Origin: Blastococcus sp.
Lineage (GTDB): Bacteria > Actinomycetota > Actinomycetes > Mycobacteriales > Geodermatophilaceae
Length of the DNA stretch: 12,542 nucleotides
Direction: 5' to 3'
Assembly (NCBI GenBank): GCA_025963345.1
Contig: JAOPUS010000135.1
Coordinates: 1-12,542 of the forward strand
Made by a program: the position numbers and the translations under genes. Under the pieces are notes generated by a model. The model did no database searches, had not been told where the DNA came from, and worked only from the letters and a program-made list of their open reading frames with translations. Positions 6,598-12,542 of the stretch are shown one piece after another. Within the stretch, counting starts at the first letter, position 1; each line of letters starts with the position of its first letter.

Positions 6598-7340
6598 CCG
6601 CCCCCCGCACCGACCTGTCCCAGGACTCCCAGACCGTCTCCGCGGTGGTCACGGCGGCCGCCCGAGCGGCGGCCGCTCTCGTCCCCGCCACGGTCGAACT
6701 GATCCCCGGCACGCCGGTCAGCGACCCCGACGCCGTCCCGCTGCCGCCCGGCGCCACCTCGGCGGTGTCCGCCGGCCTCTCCGGCGAGGTCAGCGGCGAC
6801 ATGGTCCTGGTGATCTCCGCCGAGGTCGTCGAGGCCCTCAACAACTCCCCCGTCGGGAAGATGGACGTCGCCTCCGCGCTGCGACCGGCCCTCGAGGCCG
6901 CCGCCGCCACGCTCGGCCGGGTGCGCGTCGCCTCCGAGCGCATCGAGGATCCGGTCGCCGCCCTGGACGGGCTCCGCGACAAGGGCATGTTCGTCGCCGT
7001 CCCGCTGCTCGCCGACGGCGAGCACCAGGCCACCTTCGCCCTGCAGGTGACCCTCCCCAACACGAACAGCCGGCGCGGCAGCCTCGACCTGCTGCGGCAC
7101 GTCGCGATGGAGGTGACCGTCGAGATCGGCCGCACCCGCATGACCGTGCAGGAGCTGCTCTCGCTGCACCCCGGCGAGGTGGTCGAGCTCGACCGGGCGG
7201 CGAGCGCCCCGGCCGACCTGCTGGTCAACGGCACGCTGATCGCCCGCGGCGAGGTCGTCGTCGTGGACGAGGACTTCGGGCTGCGGATCAGTGAGATCGT
7301 CACCGACGCCGCCGCCGAGCTCGGCCAGGCAGCATCGTGA
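6594..7340 (+). CDS. fliN: Flagellar motor switch protein FliN with extra N-terminal (FliY-like) domain
   Basis: A 248-residue protein. The C-terminal SpoA domain (about 163-238) is typical FliN: LLRHVAMEVTVEIGRTRMTV, then ELLSLHPGEVVELD, DLLVNGTLIARGEVVVVDED and FGLRISEI. FliN forms the base of the C-ring and helps deliver export substrates. Residues 15-155 add a domain absent from the roughly 130-residue proteobacterial FliN but comparable to the CheC-like half of FliY. If so, the phosphatase pattern ExxN is broken here, since Glu101 is followed by Ala102-Ala103-Ala104. Residues 8-11 (LSQD) recall the start of a CheY docking motif, but the EIDALL part is missing. ATG 6594 has GAGGAG at 6583-6588. 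The gene lies between two related intergenic repeats. FliN is firm; the FliY/CheC comparison is tentative. Confidence 0.94.
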   Translation: MTAPRTDLSQDSQTVSAVVTAAARAAAALVPATVELIPGTPVSDPDAVPLPPGATSAVSAGLSGEVSGDMVLVISAEVVEALNNSPVGKMDVASALRPALEAAAATLGRVRVASERIEDPVAALDGLRDKGMFVAVPLLADGEHQATFALQVTLPNTNSRRGSLDLLRHVAMEVTVEIGRTRMTVQELLSLHPGEVVELDRAASAPADLLVNGTLIARGEVVVVDEDFGLRISEIVTDAAAELGQAAS

Positions 7341-7417
7341 ACGGGCGTGCGAGGTCACGCGGAAGCAGAGCGACGTGCGTCATGGGGTCGCCGAGCGCCG
7401 GCGAGGTGACGCAATGA
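7337..7417 (+). repeat. MIRU-like intergenic element, copy B, with a 26-codon reading frame
   Basis: This fliN-fliO spacer is the partner of copy A at 6514-6597. It has TGCGAGGTCACG at 7348, GTCATG at 7379, CGAGCGCC at 7392 and GCGAGG at 7401, in the same order and at the same spacing apart from a net three-base difference. A frame from GTG 7337 (GTGA overlap with the fliN stop) runs 26 codons to TGA 7415-7417 (ATGA overlap with the fliO start), so the length difference between copies is exactly one codon. Both predicted peptides share ARSR near the start and a central VM. The end of the element provides GAGGTGA for fliO. Confidence 0.65.
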
Positions 7418-7848
7418 CGTGGATGATCATCCGACTGATCCTCTCCCTCGGGTTCATCGCCGTCGTCCTGCTCTACGCCGCGCGCCTGGCGAAGAAGAAG
7501 GGCCTGGGCCAGGGCAACGGGCTCATCGAGGTCATCTCCCGTCAGCGCTTGGGCCGGTCCAGCACCGTCAACGTCGTCCGCATCGCCGACGTCGTCCTCG
7601 TCATCGGAGCCACCGAGGAGCAGGTCACCCTGCTCGCCGAGGTGGACTCCGAGGCCGTCGACAGCGCGCTCGCCGAGCGGCGGGTGCCCGCCCCGCGGCC
7701 GGCCGCCGACGCGGCCGTCCCCGGTGGGGTCGCCCCGGCTCTCGTCGTCCGTTCCTCGAGCGGTGCGCTGGCCGGCTCGGTCTTCGACCGCGCGGGCTGG
7801 GGCACCTTCGTGCACCAGCTGCGCGAGCGGACGGTCCGTAAGCCATGA
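7414..7848 (+). CDS. fliO: Flagellar biosynthesis protein FliO
   Basis: A 144-residue single-pass membrane protein: membrane segment at about 4-23 (MIIRLILSLGFIAVVLLYAA), then a short Lys-rich turn and a small cytoplasmic domain. That domain contains IEVISRQRLGRSSTVNVVRI and VVLVIGATEEQVTLL, the weakly conserved FliO core. The tail is Ala/Pro-rich and low in conservation. FliO is an assembly chaperone for the FliP ring of the export gate. ATG 7414 is preferred over longer in-frame starts because GAGGTGA (7403-7409) precedes it, the protein then begins with its membrane segment, and the upstream codons belong to the preceding gene and repeat. The stop overlaps the fliP start as ATGA. Gene order supports the assignment, which sequence alone would make only moderately sure. 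Confidence 0.88.
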   Translation: MTWMIIRLILSLGFIAVVLLYAARLAKKKGLGQGNGLIEVISRQRLGRSSTVNVVRIADVVLVIGATEEQVTLLAEVDSEAVDSALAERRVPAPRPAADAAVPGGVAPALVVRSSSGALAGSVFDRAGWGTFVHQLRERTVRKP

Positions 7849-8708
7849 CCGCGGTCCCGGCGAGGCCCGCGCGCCGCCCCGTGGCGCCCGCGGCCCCGTC
7901 GACCCGTCGGCGCGCTGCCCTGGTGCTGCTGCTGGCCCTCCTGGGCACCGTGGCCACCGTCCTGCTGGCCGGCCCGGCCTCCGCCGCACCCACCGCACCG
8001 GTCGACCCCACGGCGCCGGTCGCCCCGGTCGTCCCCGGGGACGGCGGCGTGGACATCTCCATCGGTGGCGGCTCACCGAGCACCTCGATCACCCTGATCC
8101 TCGCCATCACGGTGCTGTCGGTGGCGCCGTCGGTGCTGCTGCTTGCCACGTCGTTCACCAAGATCATCGTCGTCCTGGGGCTGACCCGGAACGCGCTCGG
8201 GCTGCCCTCGTCGCCGCCCAACCAGGTGCTGACCGGGATCGCGCTCTTCCTGACCCTGTTCGTGATGGGGCCGGTCTTCTCCGACATCAACGACGTCGCC
8301 GTGCAGCCCTACATGGACGGCACGATGACGGTCTCGCAGGCCTACGACTCCGGCGTCGTCCCGCTGCGCACGTTCCTCCTCGACAACACCCGCGAGGACG
8401 AGCTCAAGCTGATGATCAACCTCTCCGGCGAGGACGCCCCGGCCGACGCCTCCGAGGTCAGCATGACCACGCTGATCCCGGCGTTCGTGCTCTCCGAGCT
8501 CAAGAGCGCCTTCATCATCGGGCTGGTCATCTTCATCCCGTTCCTGGTGCTGGACATGCTGGTCAGCGCCTCGCTCATGGCGATGGGCATGATGATGGTG
8601 CCGCCGACGATCGTGTCGCTGCCCTTCAAGCTGCTGCTCTTCGTCGTCGTCGACGGCTGGGCGCTGATCACCACAGCCCTCGTGGGTTCCTACGGGGGCG
8701 GTGGTTAG
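7845..8708 (+). CDS. fliP: Flagellar export gate protein FliP
   Basis: A 287-residue protein. Residues 1-47 form a long signal peptide (Arg-rich start, hydrophobic stretch 24-42, likely cut after ASA at 45-47), as FliP is usually made with one. The mature part carries the FliP/SpaP family pattern: ITLILAITVLSVAPSVLLLA, SFTKIIVVLGLTRNALGLPS, PPNQVLTGIALFLTLFVMGP and later LIPAFVLSELKSAFIIGLVI. The C-terminal region holds paired membrane segments. Five FliP subunits with FliR and FliQ form the helical core of the flagellar type III export gate. Translation is probably coupled to fliO through the ATGA overlap, since no strong ribosome binding site precedes ATG 7845. fliQ begins two bases after its stop. 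Confidence 0.97.
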   Translation: MTAVPARPARRPVAPAAPSTRRRAALVLLLALLGTVATVLLAGPASAAPTAPVDPTAPVAPVVPGDGGVDISIGGGSPSTSITLILAITVLSVAPSVLLLATSFTKIIVVLGLTRNALGLPSSPPNQVLTGIALFLTLFVMGPVFSDINDVAVQPYMDGTMTVSQAYDSGVVPLRTFLLDNTREDELKLMINLSGEDAPADASEVSMTTLIPAFVLSELKSAFIIGLVIFIPFLVLDMLVSASLMAMGMMMVPPTIVSLPFKLLLFVVVDGWALITTALVGSYGGGG

Positions 8709-8710
8709 CG

Positions 8711-8986
8711 ATGAGCGATGCTGACGTCACCCAGATCGCGGCCCAGACGATGATGGTGGGCGCGAAGGTCGCCGCCCCTGTGCTGCTGACCGCACTCCTC
8801 GTGGGCTTCCTGATCTCGCTGTTCCAGGCGGCAACCCAGATCCAGGAACCGACGCTGTCCTTCGTGCCGAAGATGATCGCCGTCGCGATCGCGCTGCTGG
8901 TCACGGGCAACTGGGTGCTCTCCGAGCTGGTCAGCTTCACCCAGAGCCTGTTCGACCAGCTGCCGGCGCTGCTCGACCGGACCTGA
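8711..8986 (+). CDS. fliQ: Flagellar export gate protein FliQ
   Basis: A 91-residue protein of the FliQ/SpaQ family, close to the usual 89. Two membrane hairpin segments (about 15-40 and 52-76) are joined by the conserved FQAATQIQEPTLSFVPKM loop, the best family marker. Four FliQ subunits wrap the FliP-FliR core of the export gate. The start lies two bases after the fliP stop, with a G-rich stretch (GGGGGCGGTGG) just upstream serving as a ribosome binding site. fliR follows eight bases after the stop. Confidence 0.96.
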   Translation: MSDADVTQIAAQTMMVGAKVAAPVLLTALLVGFLISLFQAATQIQEPTLSFVPKMIAVAIALLVTGNWVLSELVSFTQSLFDQLPALLDRT

Positions 8987-8993
8987 GGCCGCG

Positions 8994-9758
8994 ATGGACC
9001 TCTCGGTCCCGGCAGTCACGCTGGCGGCACTTCTGCTCGGGACGGCGCGCGCCACCGGGTTCGTGCTGCTGGCCCCGCCGTTCAACTCCCGCTCCATCCC
9101 CGTACCGGTCAAGGCCGCCTTCGCCCTGGCGCTGTCGCTGCTGCTGTCGACCCAGATCGCCGCGGGCCTGCCGCAGCCCACGGCCGGCTGGCTGCTGGTC
9201 ACCGCGGTGACCGAGGTGGTCATCGGCGCCGCCCTCGGCTTCGTCGTCCAGGTGCTGTTCACCGCCGTGCAGATGGCCGGTGACCTGATCGACGTCACCG
9301 GCGGTTTCTCGCTGCAGCCGGCCTACGACCCGCTGGCGATGACCCAGAACGCCACGATCGGCCGCCTGCACTACCTGCTCGCCATCACCCTGCTGTTCAC
9401 CAGCGGCGGCCACCTGCTGATCGTCAAGGGCTTCGCGACGTCGTACCAGGGGCTACCCGTCGGCGGCGACGTGCCCACCGACCAGATCGCGGCGGTACTG
9501 CTGACGGCGTTCTCGATGATGTTCCTGGCCGCGCTGCAGATCGCCGGCCCGATGGTCGCCGTCCTGCTGCTGGCCGACGTCGCGCTCGCGCTGCTGAGCC
9601 GTGCCGCACCGGCGCTGAACATCTTCGCGATCGGCTTCCCGGTCAAGATCATGCTGACGCTGACCATGCTCGGCCTGACCTTCCCGCTCCTGCCGCCGGC
9701 ACTGGACACCCTGCTCGAGCACGCGACCCGGGCGATGATCTCGCTGCGGAGCGGCTGA
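8994..9758 (+). CDS. fliR: Flagellar export gate protein FliR
   Basis: A 254-residue, very hydrophobic protein with about six membrane segments. Family features include the N-terminal RATGFVLLAPPFNSRSIPVP, the GAALGFVVQVLFTAVQMAGD segment and DVALALLSRAAPALNIFAIG near residue 195. FliR completes the export gate core with FliP and FliQ and contacts FlhB. ATG 8994 is preceded by TGAGG (8984-8988), which includes the fliQ stop. Only one base separates its stop from the flhB start, consistent with coupled synthesis of gate subunits. Confidence 0.96.
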   Translation: MDLSVPAVTLAALLLGTARATGFVLLAPPFNSRSIPVPVKAAFALALSLLLSTQIAAGLPQPTAGWLLVTAVTEVVIGAALGFVVQVLFTAVQMAGDLIDVTGGFSLQPAYDPLAMTQNATIGRLHYLLAITLLFTSGGHLLIVKGFATSYQGLPVGGDVPTDQIAAVLLTAFSMMFLAALQIAGPMVAVLLLADVALALLSRAAPALNIFAIGFPVKIMLTLTMLGLTFPLLPPALDTLLEHATRAMISLRSG

Positions 9759-9759
9759 C

Positions 9760-10902
9760 ATGGCCAAGGACGGACCCGGCGGTGAGAAGACCGAGAAGCC
9801 CACTCCCCAGCGCCTGAAGAAGGCGCGCAAGGAAGGGCAGATCCCGCGCACCCAGGAGCTGGGGACGTGGCTCGGTGTGGCGGTCGCGAGCGCCCTGCTC
9901 CCGATGCTGGTGAGCAACGCGTTCGAGGCCGTCCAGAAGCTGTTCATCCAGATCGGGTCGGTGGCCTCACACCCGGAGACCGCAGCGCTCTCGACCCTCA
10001 TGGGTCAGGCGCTGACCGCGTTCCTGACCACTCTGCTCCCGATGGGGCTCGGGTTGATGGTGACCGGCACCGTCGCTGCCGCCGCCCAGGGCGGGGTCAC
10101 CTTCGCGACGAAGTCGATGAAGCCGACGCTGAAGAAGATCAACCCCTTCCCGGGAATCAAGCGAATGTTCGGCACCCAGGGCCTCTGGGAGGCGATCAAG
10201 GCCCTGATCAAGACCGCTGCGCTGGGGACCGTCGTGATCGTCACCAGCGACCGCGCGCAGTCCCTGGTCTCCTCGGCCGGAGCGCTGCCGTTGTCGACGG
10301 TGGCCGCCACGTTCACCGACTCCGCCATCCTCATGTTCCGGGTCGTGGCCGTCACCGGCCTCGTCATCGCGATCGCCGACTACGTCGTCGTGCGGATGAA
10401 GACGATGAAGCAGCTCAAGATGAGCCAGTACGAGATCAAGCAGGAGCACAAGCAGTCCGAGGGCGACCCGTACATGAAGGCGCACCGTCGCGGGGTGGCC
10501 CTCTCGATGTCGCGCAACCGGATGATGAGCGATGCCGCCGAGGCCGACGTCCTGCTGGTGAACCCCACCCACGTGGCGGTGGCCCTGAAGTACGACCCGG
10601 CGAAGGGCGCGCCGCGGGTGGTGGCCAAGGGAGCGGGCGAGGTGGCCTCGAGGCTGCGCGCCATCGCTCAGGAGAACCGGGTCCCCATGGTCCAGGACAT
10701 CCCCCTGGCCCGGGCGCTGCACGCCTCGTGCGAGCTCGGCCAGGAGGTGCCGGCCCAGCTGTTCACCGCGGTCGCCCGCGTCCTCGCATTCGTCATGCAC
10801 CTCGGTGCGCGGGGGGTGAAGGGCGGCTTCCACCGTCCGGGCTTCGAGCCGCCGGCTGTCGAAGGACTGCCCAAGGCGGGACGGCGCCGCGTCGCCGCCT
10901 GA
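9760..10902 (+). CDS. flhB: Flagellar export switch protein FlhB
   Basis: A 380-residue protein with the FlhB start GGEKTEKPTPQRLKKARKEG (7-26) and four membrane segments (about 36-54, 84-112, 146-163 and 187-211). A C-terminal cytoplasmic domain follows. The self-cleavage motif NPTH is at residues 268-271 (Asn268-Pro269 is the bond cut), in VLLVNPTHVAVALKYD, and the preceding helix has DPYMKAHRR. Cleavage lets FlhB change export from hook to filament substrates when FliK signals. The C-terminal 40 or so residues after the folded domain are Gly/Arg-rich and variable. CGGAG at 9747-9751 supports ATG 9760. flhB ends the tightly packed gate genes; a 151-base gap follows. Confidence 0.97.
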   Translation: MAKDGPGGEKTEKPTPQRLKKARKEGQIPRTQELGTWLGVAVASALLPMLVSNAFEAVQKLFIQIGSVASHPETAALSTLMGQALTAFLTTLLPMGLGLMVTGTVAAAAQGGVTFATKSMKPTLKKINPFPGIKRMFGTQGLWEAIKALIKTAALGTVVIVTSDRAQSLVSSAGALPLSTVAATFTDSAILMFRVVAVTGLVIAIADYVVVRMKTMKQLKMSQYEIKQEHKQSEGDPYMKAHRRGVALSMSRNRMMSDAAEADVLLVNPTHVAVALKYDPAKGAPRVVAKGAGEVASRLRAIAQENRVPMVQDIPLARALHASCELGQEVPAQLFTAVARVLAFVMHLGARGVKGGFHRPGFEPPAVEGLPKAGRRRVAA

Positions 10903-10915
10903 GCCGGTCTTTCCC

Positions 10916-10977
10916 GGCGAGATCGCCGATCTCGCACGTCTTGGGCCGCGAAAGCGTGCGAGATCGGCGATCTCGCC
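10916..10977 (+). repeat. Perfect 23-bp inverted repeat made of two palindromes, between flhB and flhA
   Basis: The arms at 10916-10938 and 10955-10977 are exact reverse complements separated by 16 bases. Each arm is also nearly self-complementary: the left contains GCGAGATCGCCGATCTCGC (10917-10935) and the right GCGAGATCGGCGATCTCGC (10958-10976), which differ only at the central base. The palindrome centres are 41 bp apart, close to four helical turns. No T tract follows, so it is not a classical terminator. It could be a strong hairpin, a pair of operators for a dimeric regulator, or a REP-like dispersed element. CCGGTACCGG at 10977-10986 is a further short palindrome on its edge. Confidence 0.85.
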
Positions 10978-11015
10978 CGGTACCGGCCCCGCGCACCCCT
11001 GCCGATGAGAAGGAC

Positions 11016-11057
11016 GTGAACCAGCGTCCGTCGTCCCCGCGCGGGGTGGACGCATGA
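11016..11057 (+). CDS. Possible 13-codon leader reading frame overlapping the flhA start
   Basis: GTG 11016 opens a 13-codon frame (NQRPSSPRGVDA after the start) whose TGA at 11055-11057 overlaps the flhA ATG as ATGA. AAGGA ends only one base before the GTG, which is too close for good initiation. The context GCCGATGAGAAGGACGTGA resembles the fliM leader GCCGATGAGGTGGAACGTGA. It may help translational coupling of flhA, or may be chance. Confidence 0.25.
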   Translation: MNQRPSSPRGVDA

Positions 11058-12542
11058 AGGGCATGGGCAAGATGGCCGTCCCCATCGGGGTCGTGGCCAT
11101 CGTCCTCATGCTGGTGGTGCCGCTGCCGGCCGCCGTCCTGGACCTGCTGCTCGCCGTGAACATCACCGCGTCGCTGCTGATCCTGCTGGTCTCGATGCAG
11201 ATCAAGCGGCCGCTGGACTTCGCGGTCTTCCCGTCACTGATCCTCATCGCGACCCTGTTCCGGCTGTCGCTGAACGTCTCGTCCACCCGTCTGGTGCTCA
11301 CCGACGGCTACGCCGGCAAGGTCATCGAGGCCTTCGGGCACTTCGTGATCGGCGGCTCACTGGTCGTCGGCCTGGTGATCTTCGTGATCCTCACGATCAT
11401 CCAGTTCGTCGTCATAACCAACGGTGCCGGCCGCGTCGCCGAGGTCGGTGCCCGCTTCACCCTCGACGCCATGCCCGGTAAGCAGATGGCGATCGACGCC
11501 GACCTCAACGCCGGCCTGATCAACGAGGCGCAGGCCCGGCGGCGCCGCCACGACGTCACGGCCGAGGCGGACTTCTACGGCTCGATGGACGGCGCCAGCA
11601 AGTTCGTCAAGGGCGACGCCATCGCGGCGATCATCATCACGCTGATCAACCTGATCGGCGGCTTCGCCATCGGCGTCATGCAGCGCGGCATGGCCCCCGG
11701 CGAGGCGGTCTCCACCTTCTCGCTGTTGACCGTCGGCGACGGCCTGGTGTCCCAGATCCCCGCGCTGCTGCTCTCCACCGCGACCGGCATCATCGTGACG
11801 CGCTCGGCCACCGAGGGCGACATGGGCACCGACCTGCTCGCGCAACTCGGGCGGTTCAAGCAGCCCATCCGCATCGCCGGTGGCTCGGCCATCGCCATGT
11901 GCCTCATCCCCGGCCTGCCGAAGCTGCCCTTCCTCATCATCGGTGCCGGCTTCCTGATCATGGCTTCCCGCATGTCGGAGACGCCGGTGATCGACGAGGA
12001 GGCGGAGGCCGCGGCGGCCGCTGCCGACAACGAGCCGAAGCCGGACTCCCCCGAGGCCATCGTCGAGAAGATGCGGGTCGACCCGCTCGAGCTCGAGGTC
12101 GCCTACGACCTGGTGGAGCTCGTCGACCCGGCCCGCGGCGGGGATCTGCTCGACCGGGTCAAGGCGCTGCGCCGCAAGGTCGCCATGGAGACCGGCCTGG
12201 TGATCCCCCTCGTCCGTACCCGCGACAACCTCGACCTCCCCGGCTCCCAGTACGTCATCTGGCTCAACGGCGTTCCTGCGGCCAAGGGGATCTCGCCCGC
12301 CGGCACGGTGCTGGCCATCGGCGACAACCTCGACGGCCTGCCCGGCAAGGCCACCCGTGAGCCGGTCTTCGGACTGGCTGCCAAGTGGGTGCCGGTCGAG
12401 CTGCAGCGGCAGGCAGAGATGGCCGGCGCGACCGTCGTCGACCGCTCGTCGGTCATCACGACCCACCTGGCCGAGGTCGTCCGGCAGAACGCCGCCGACC
12501 TGCTCGGCCGCGAGGACGTGCGCCTCCTGGTGGAGATGGTCC
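11054..12542 (+). CDS. flhA: Flagellar export protein FlhA (3' end outside window)
   Basis: 496 codons of an expected 690 or so are present. The FHIPEP family signature RLSLNVSSTR is at residues 70-79. The N-terminal half holds the membrane segments (first cluster about 8-45, later ones about 190-210, 219-256 and 267-308). Between them lies the conserved cytoplasmic loop with GRVAEVGARFTLDAMPGKQM, AIDADLNAGLINEAQARRRR and GASKFVKGDA. A Glu/Ala/Pro-rich linker (about 313-335) leads into the C-terminal substrate- and chaperone-binding domain, which is cut off. FlhA forms the nonameric ring that couples proton flow to export. ATG 11054 is the first start after an in-frame stop at 11006, with GGGGTG at 11043-11048. 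ATG 11072 with GAAGGG at 11056-11061 is a real alternative, giving MAVPIGVV. Confidence 0.96.
   Translation, partial: MKGMGKMAVPIGVVAIVLMLVVPLPAAVLDLLLAVNITASLLILLVSMQIKRPLDFAVFPSLILIATLFRLSLNVSSTRLVLTDGYAGKVIEAFGHFVIGGSLVVGLVIFVILTIIQFVVITNGAGRVAEVGARFTLDAMPGKQMAIDADLNAGLINEAQARRRRHDVTAEADFYGSMDGASKFVKGDAIAAIIITLINLIGGFAIGVMQRGMAPGEAVSTFSLLTVGDGLVSQIPALLLSTATGIIVTRSATEGDMGTDLLAQLGRFKQPIRIAGGSAIAMCLIPGLPKLPFLIIGAGFLIMASRMSETPVIDEEAEAAAAAADNEPKPDSPEAIVEKMRVDPLELEVAYDLVELVDPARGGDLLDRVKALRRKVAMETGLVIPLVRTRDNLDLPGSQYVIWLNGVPAAKGISPAGTVLAIGDNLDGLPGKATREPVFGLAAKWVPVELQRQAEMAGATVVDRSSVITTHLAEVVRQNAADLLGREDVRLLVEMV

Noticed and set aside
7291..7413. Longer in-frame start for FliO
   Set aside because: It would overlap the fliN 3' end and the repeat element and would place hydrophilic residues before the membrane segment. 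ATG 7414 has a clear ribosome binding site.
6514..7417. CRISPR or tandem repeat array
   Set aside because: Only two diverged copies, separated by the whole fliN gene and fitted to gene junctions. No repeated short units or spacers.
10916..10977. Intrinsic terminator after flhB
   Set aside because: The hairpin is strong, but no T tract follows and the 16-base loop and nested symmetry are unlike a normal terminator, so it is listed as a repeat.
10972..11006. FliA-type promoter before flhA built on GCCGAT at 11001
   Set aside because: The nearest CTC-like -35 candidate (10972) leaves a spacer of about 25 bases, far from 15-17.
9867..11057. A 396-codon + strand frame overlapping flhB in another frame
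   Set aside because: Frame-shifted shadow of flhB (Arg/Gly/Pro-rich translation). Only its last 13 codons, after GTG 11016, were kept, as a weak leader candidate.
9967..11301. A 444-codon minus-strand frame across flhB and the flhB-flhA gap
   Set aside because: Antisense to clear flhB and flhA coding sequence, with shadow-type composition and no recognisable domain.

Overview
The window is a contiguous stretch of a flagellar and motor operon from a high-GC Gram-positive bacterium. The extreme GC content, GTG starts, Ala/Pro-rich linkers, and the gene order fliK-flgD-flgE-flbD-motA-motB-fliL-fliM-fliN-fliO-fliP-fliQ-fliR-flhB-flhA suggest a motile actinobacterium of the Nocardioides type. That taxonomic guess is inference. 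All fifteen genes lie on the + strand. The first (fliK) is cut by the left edge and the last (flhA) by the right edge. I see no tRNA, rRNA, CRISPR array or transposase gene.

Layout. Positions 1-2762 hold the hook module: FliK (hook-length ruler), FlgD (hook cap scaffold) and FlgE (hook). A strong intrinsic terminator (2794-2837), a second long hairpin (2841-2871) and a FliA-type promoter motif embedded in a perfect inverted repeat (2878-2909) then divide the cluster. From 2965 to 5377 lies the torque module: FlbD/SwrD-like protein, MotA, MotB and FliL, with overlapping or tightly spaced genes. Another hairpin and a weaker FliA-like motif precede fliM. From 5513 to 10902 come the C-ring genes (FliM, FliN) and the export gate (FliO, FliP, FliQ, FliR, FlhB). 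A 151-bp gap with a 23-bp perfect inverted repeat precedes flhA.

How the genes work together. MotA/MotB form the proton-driven stator, FliL and the FlbD/SwrD-like protein probably tune stator output, and FliM/FliN form the rotor and switch ring. FliOPQR-FlhB-FlhA form the type III export gate that sends FlgD, FlgE and FliK out to build the hook; FliK and FlhB together set hook length and switch substrate class.

The coding content is a familiar flagellar locus. The unusual material is between the genes. The fliM-fliN and fliN-fliO junctions carry two related elements of about 80 bp. Each begins at the stop codon of the upstream gene, ends at the start codon of the downstream gene, and keeps one short reading frame open that overlaps both genes. 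This organisation resembles mycobacterial MIRU elements and is the most interesting signal here. The nested palindrome before flhA and the symmetric promoter motif before flbD come next. FliM also appears to lack the usual N-terminal CheY-P docking motif.
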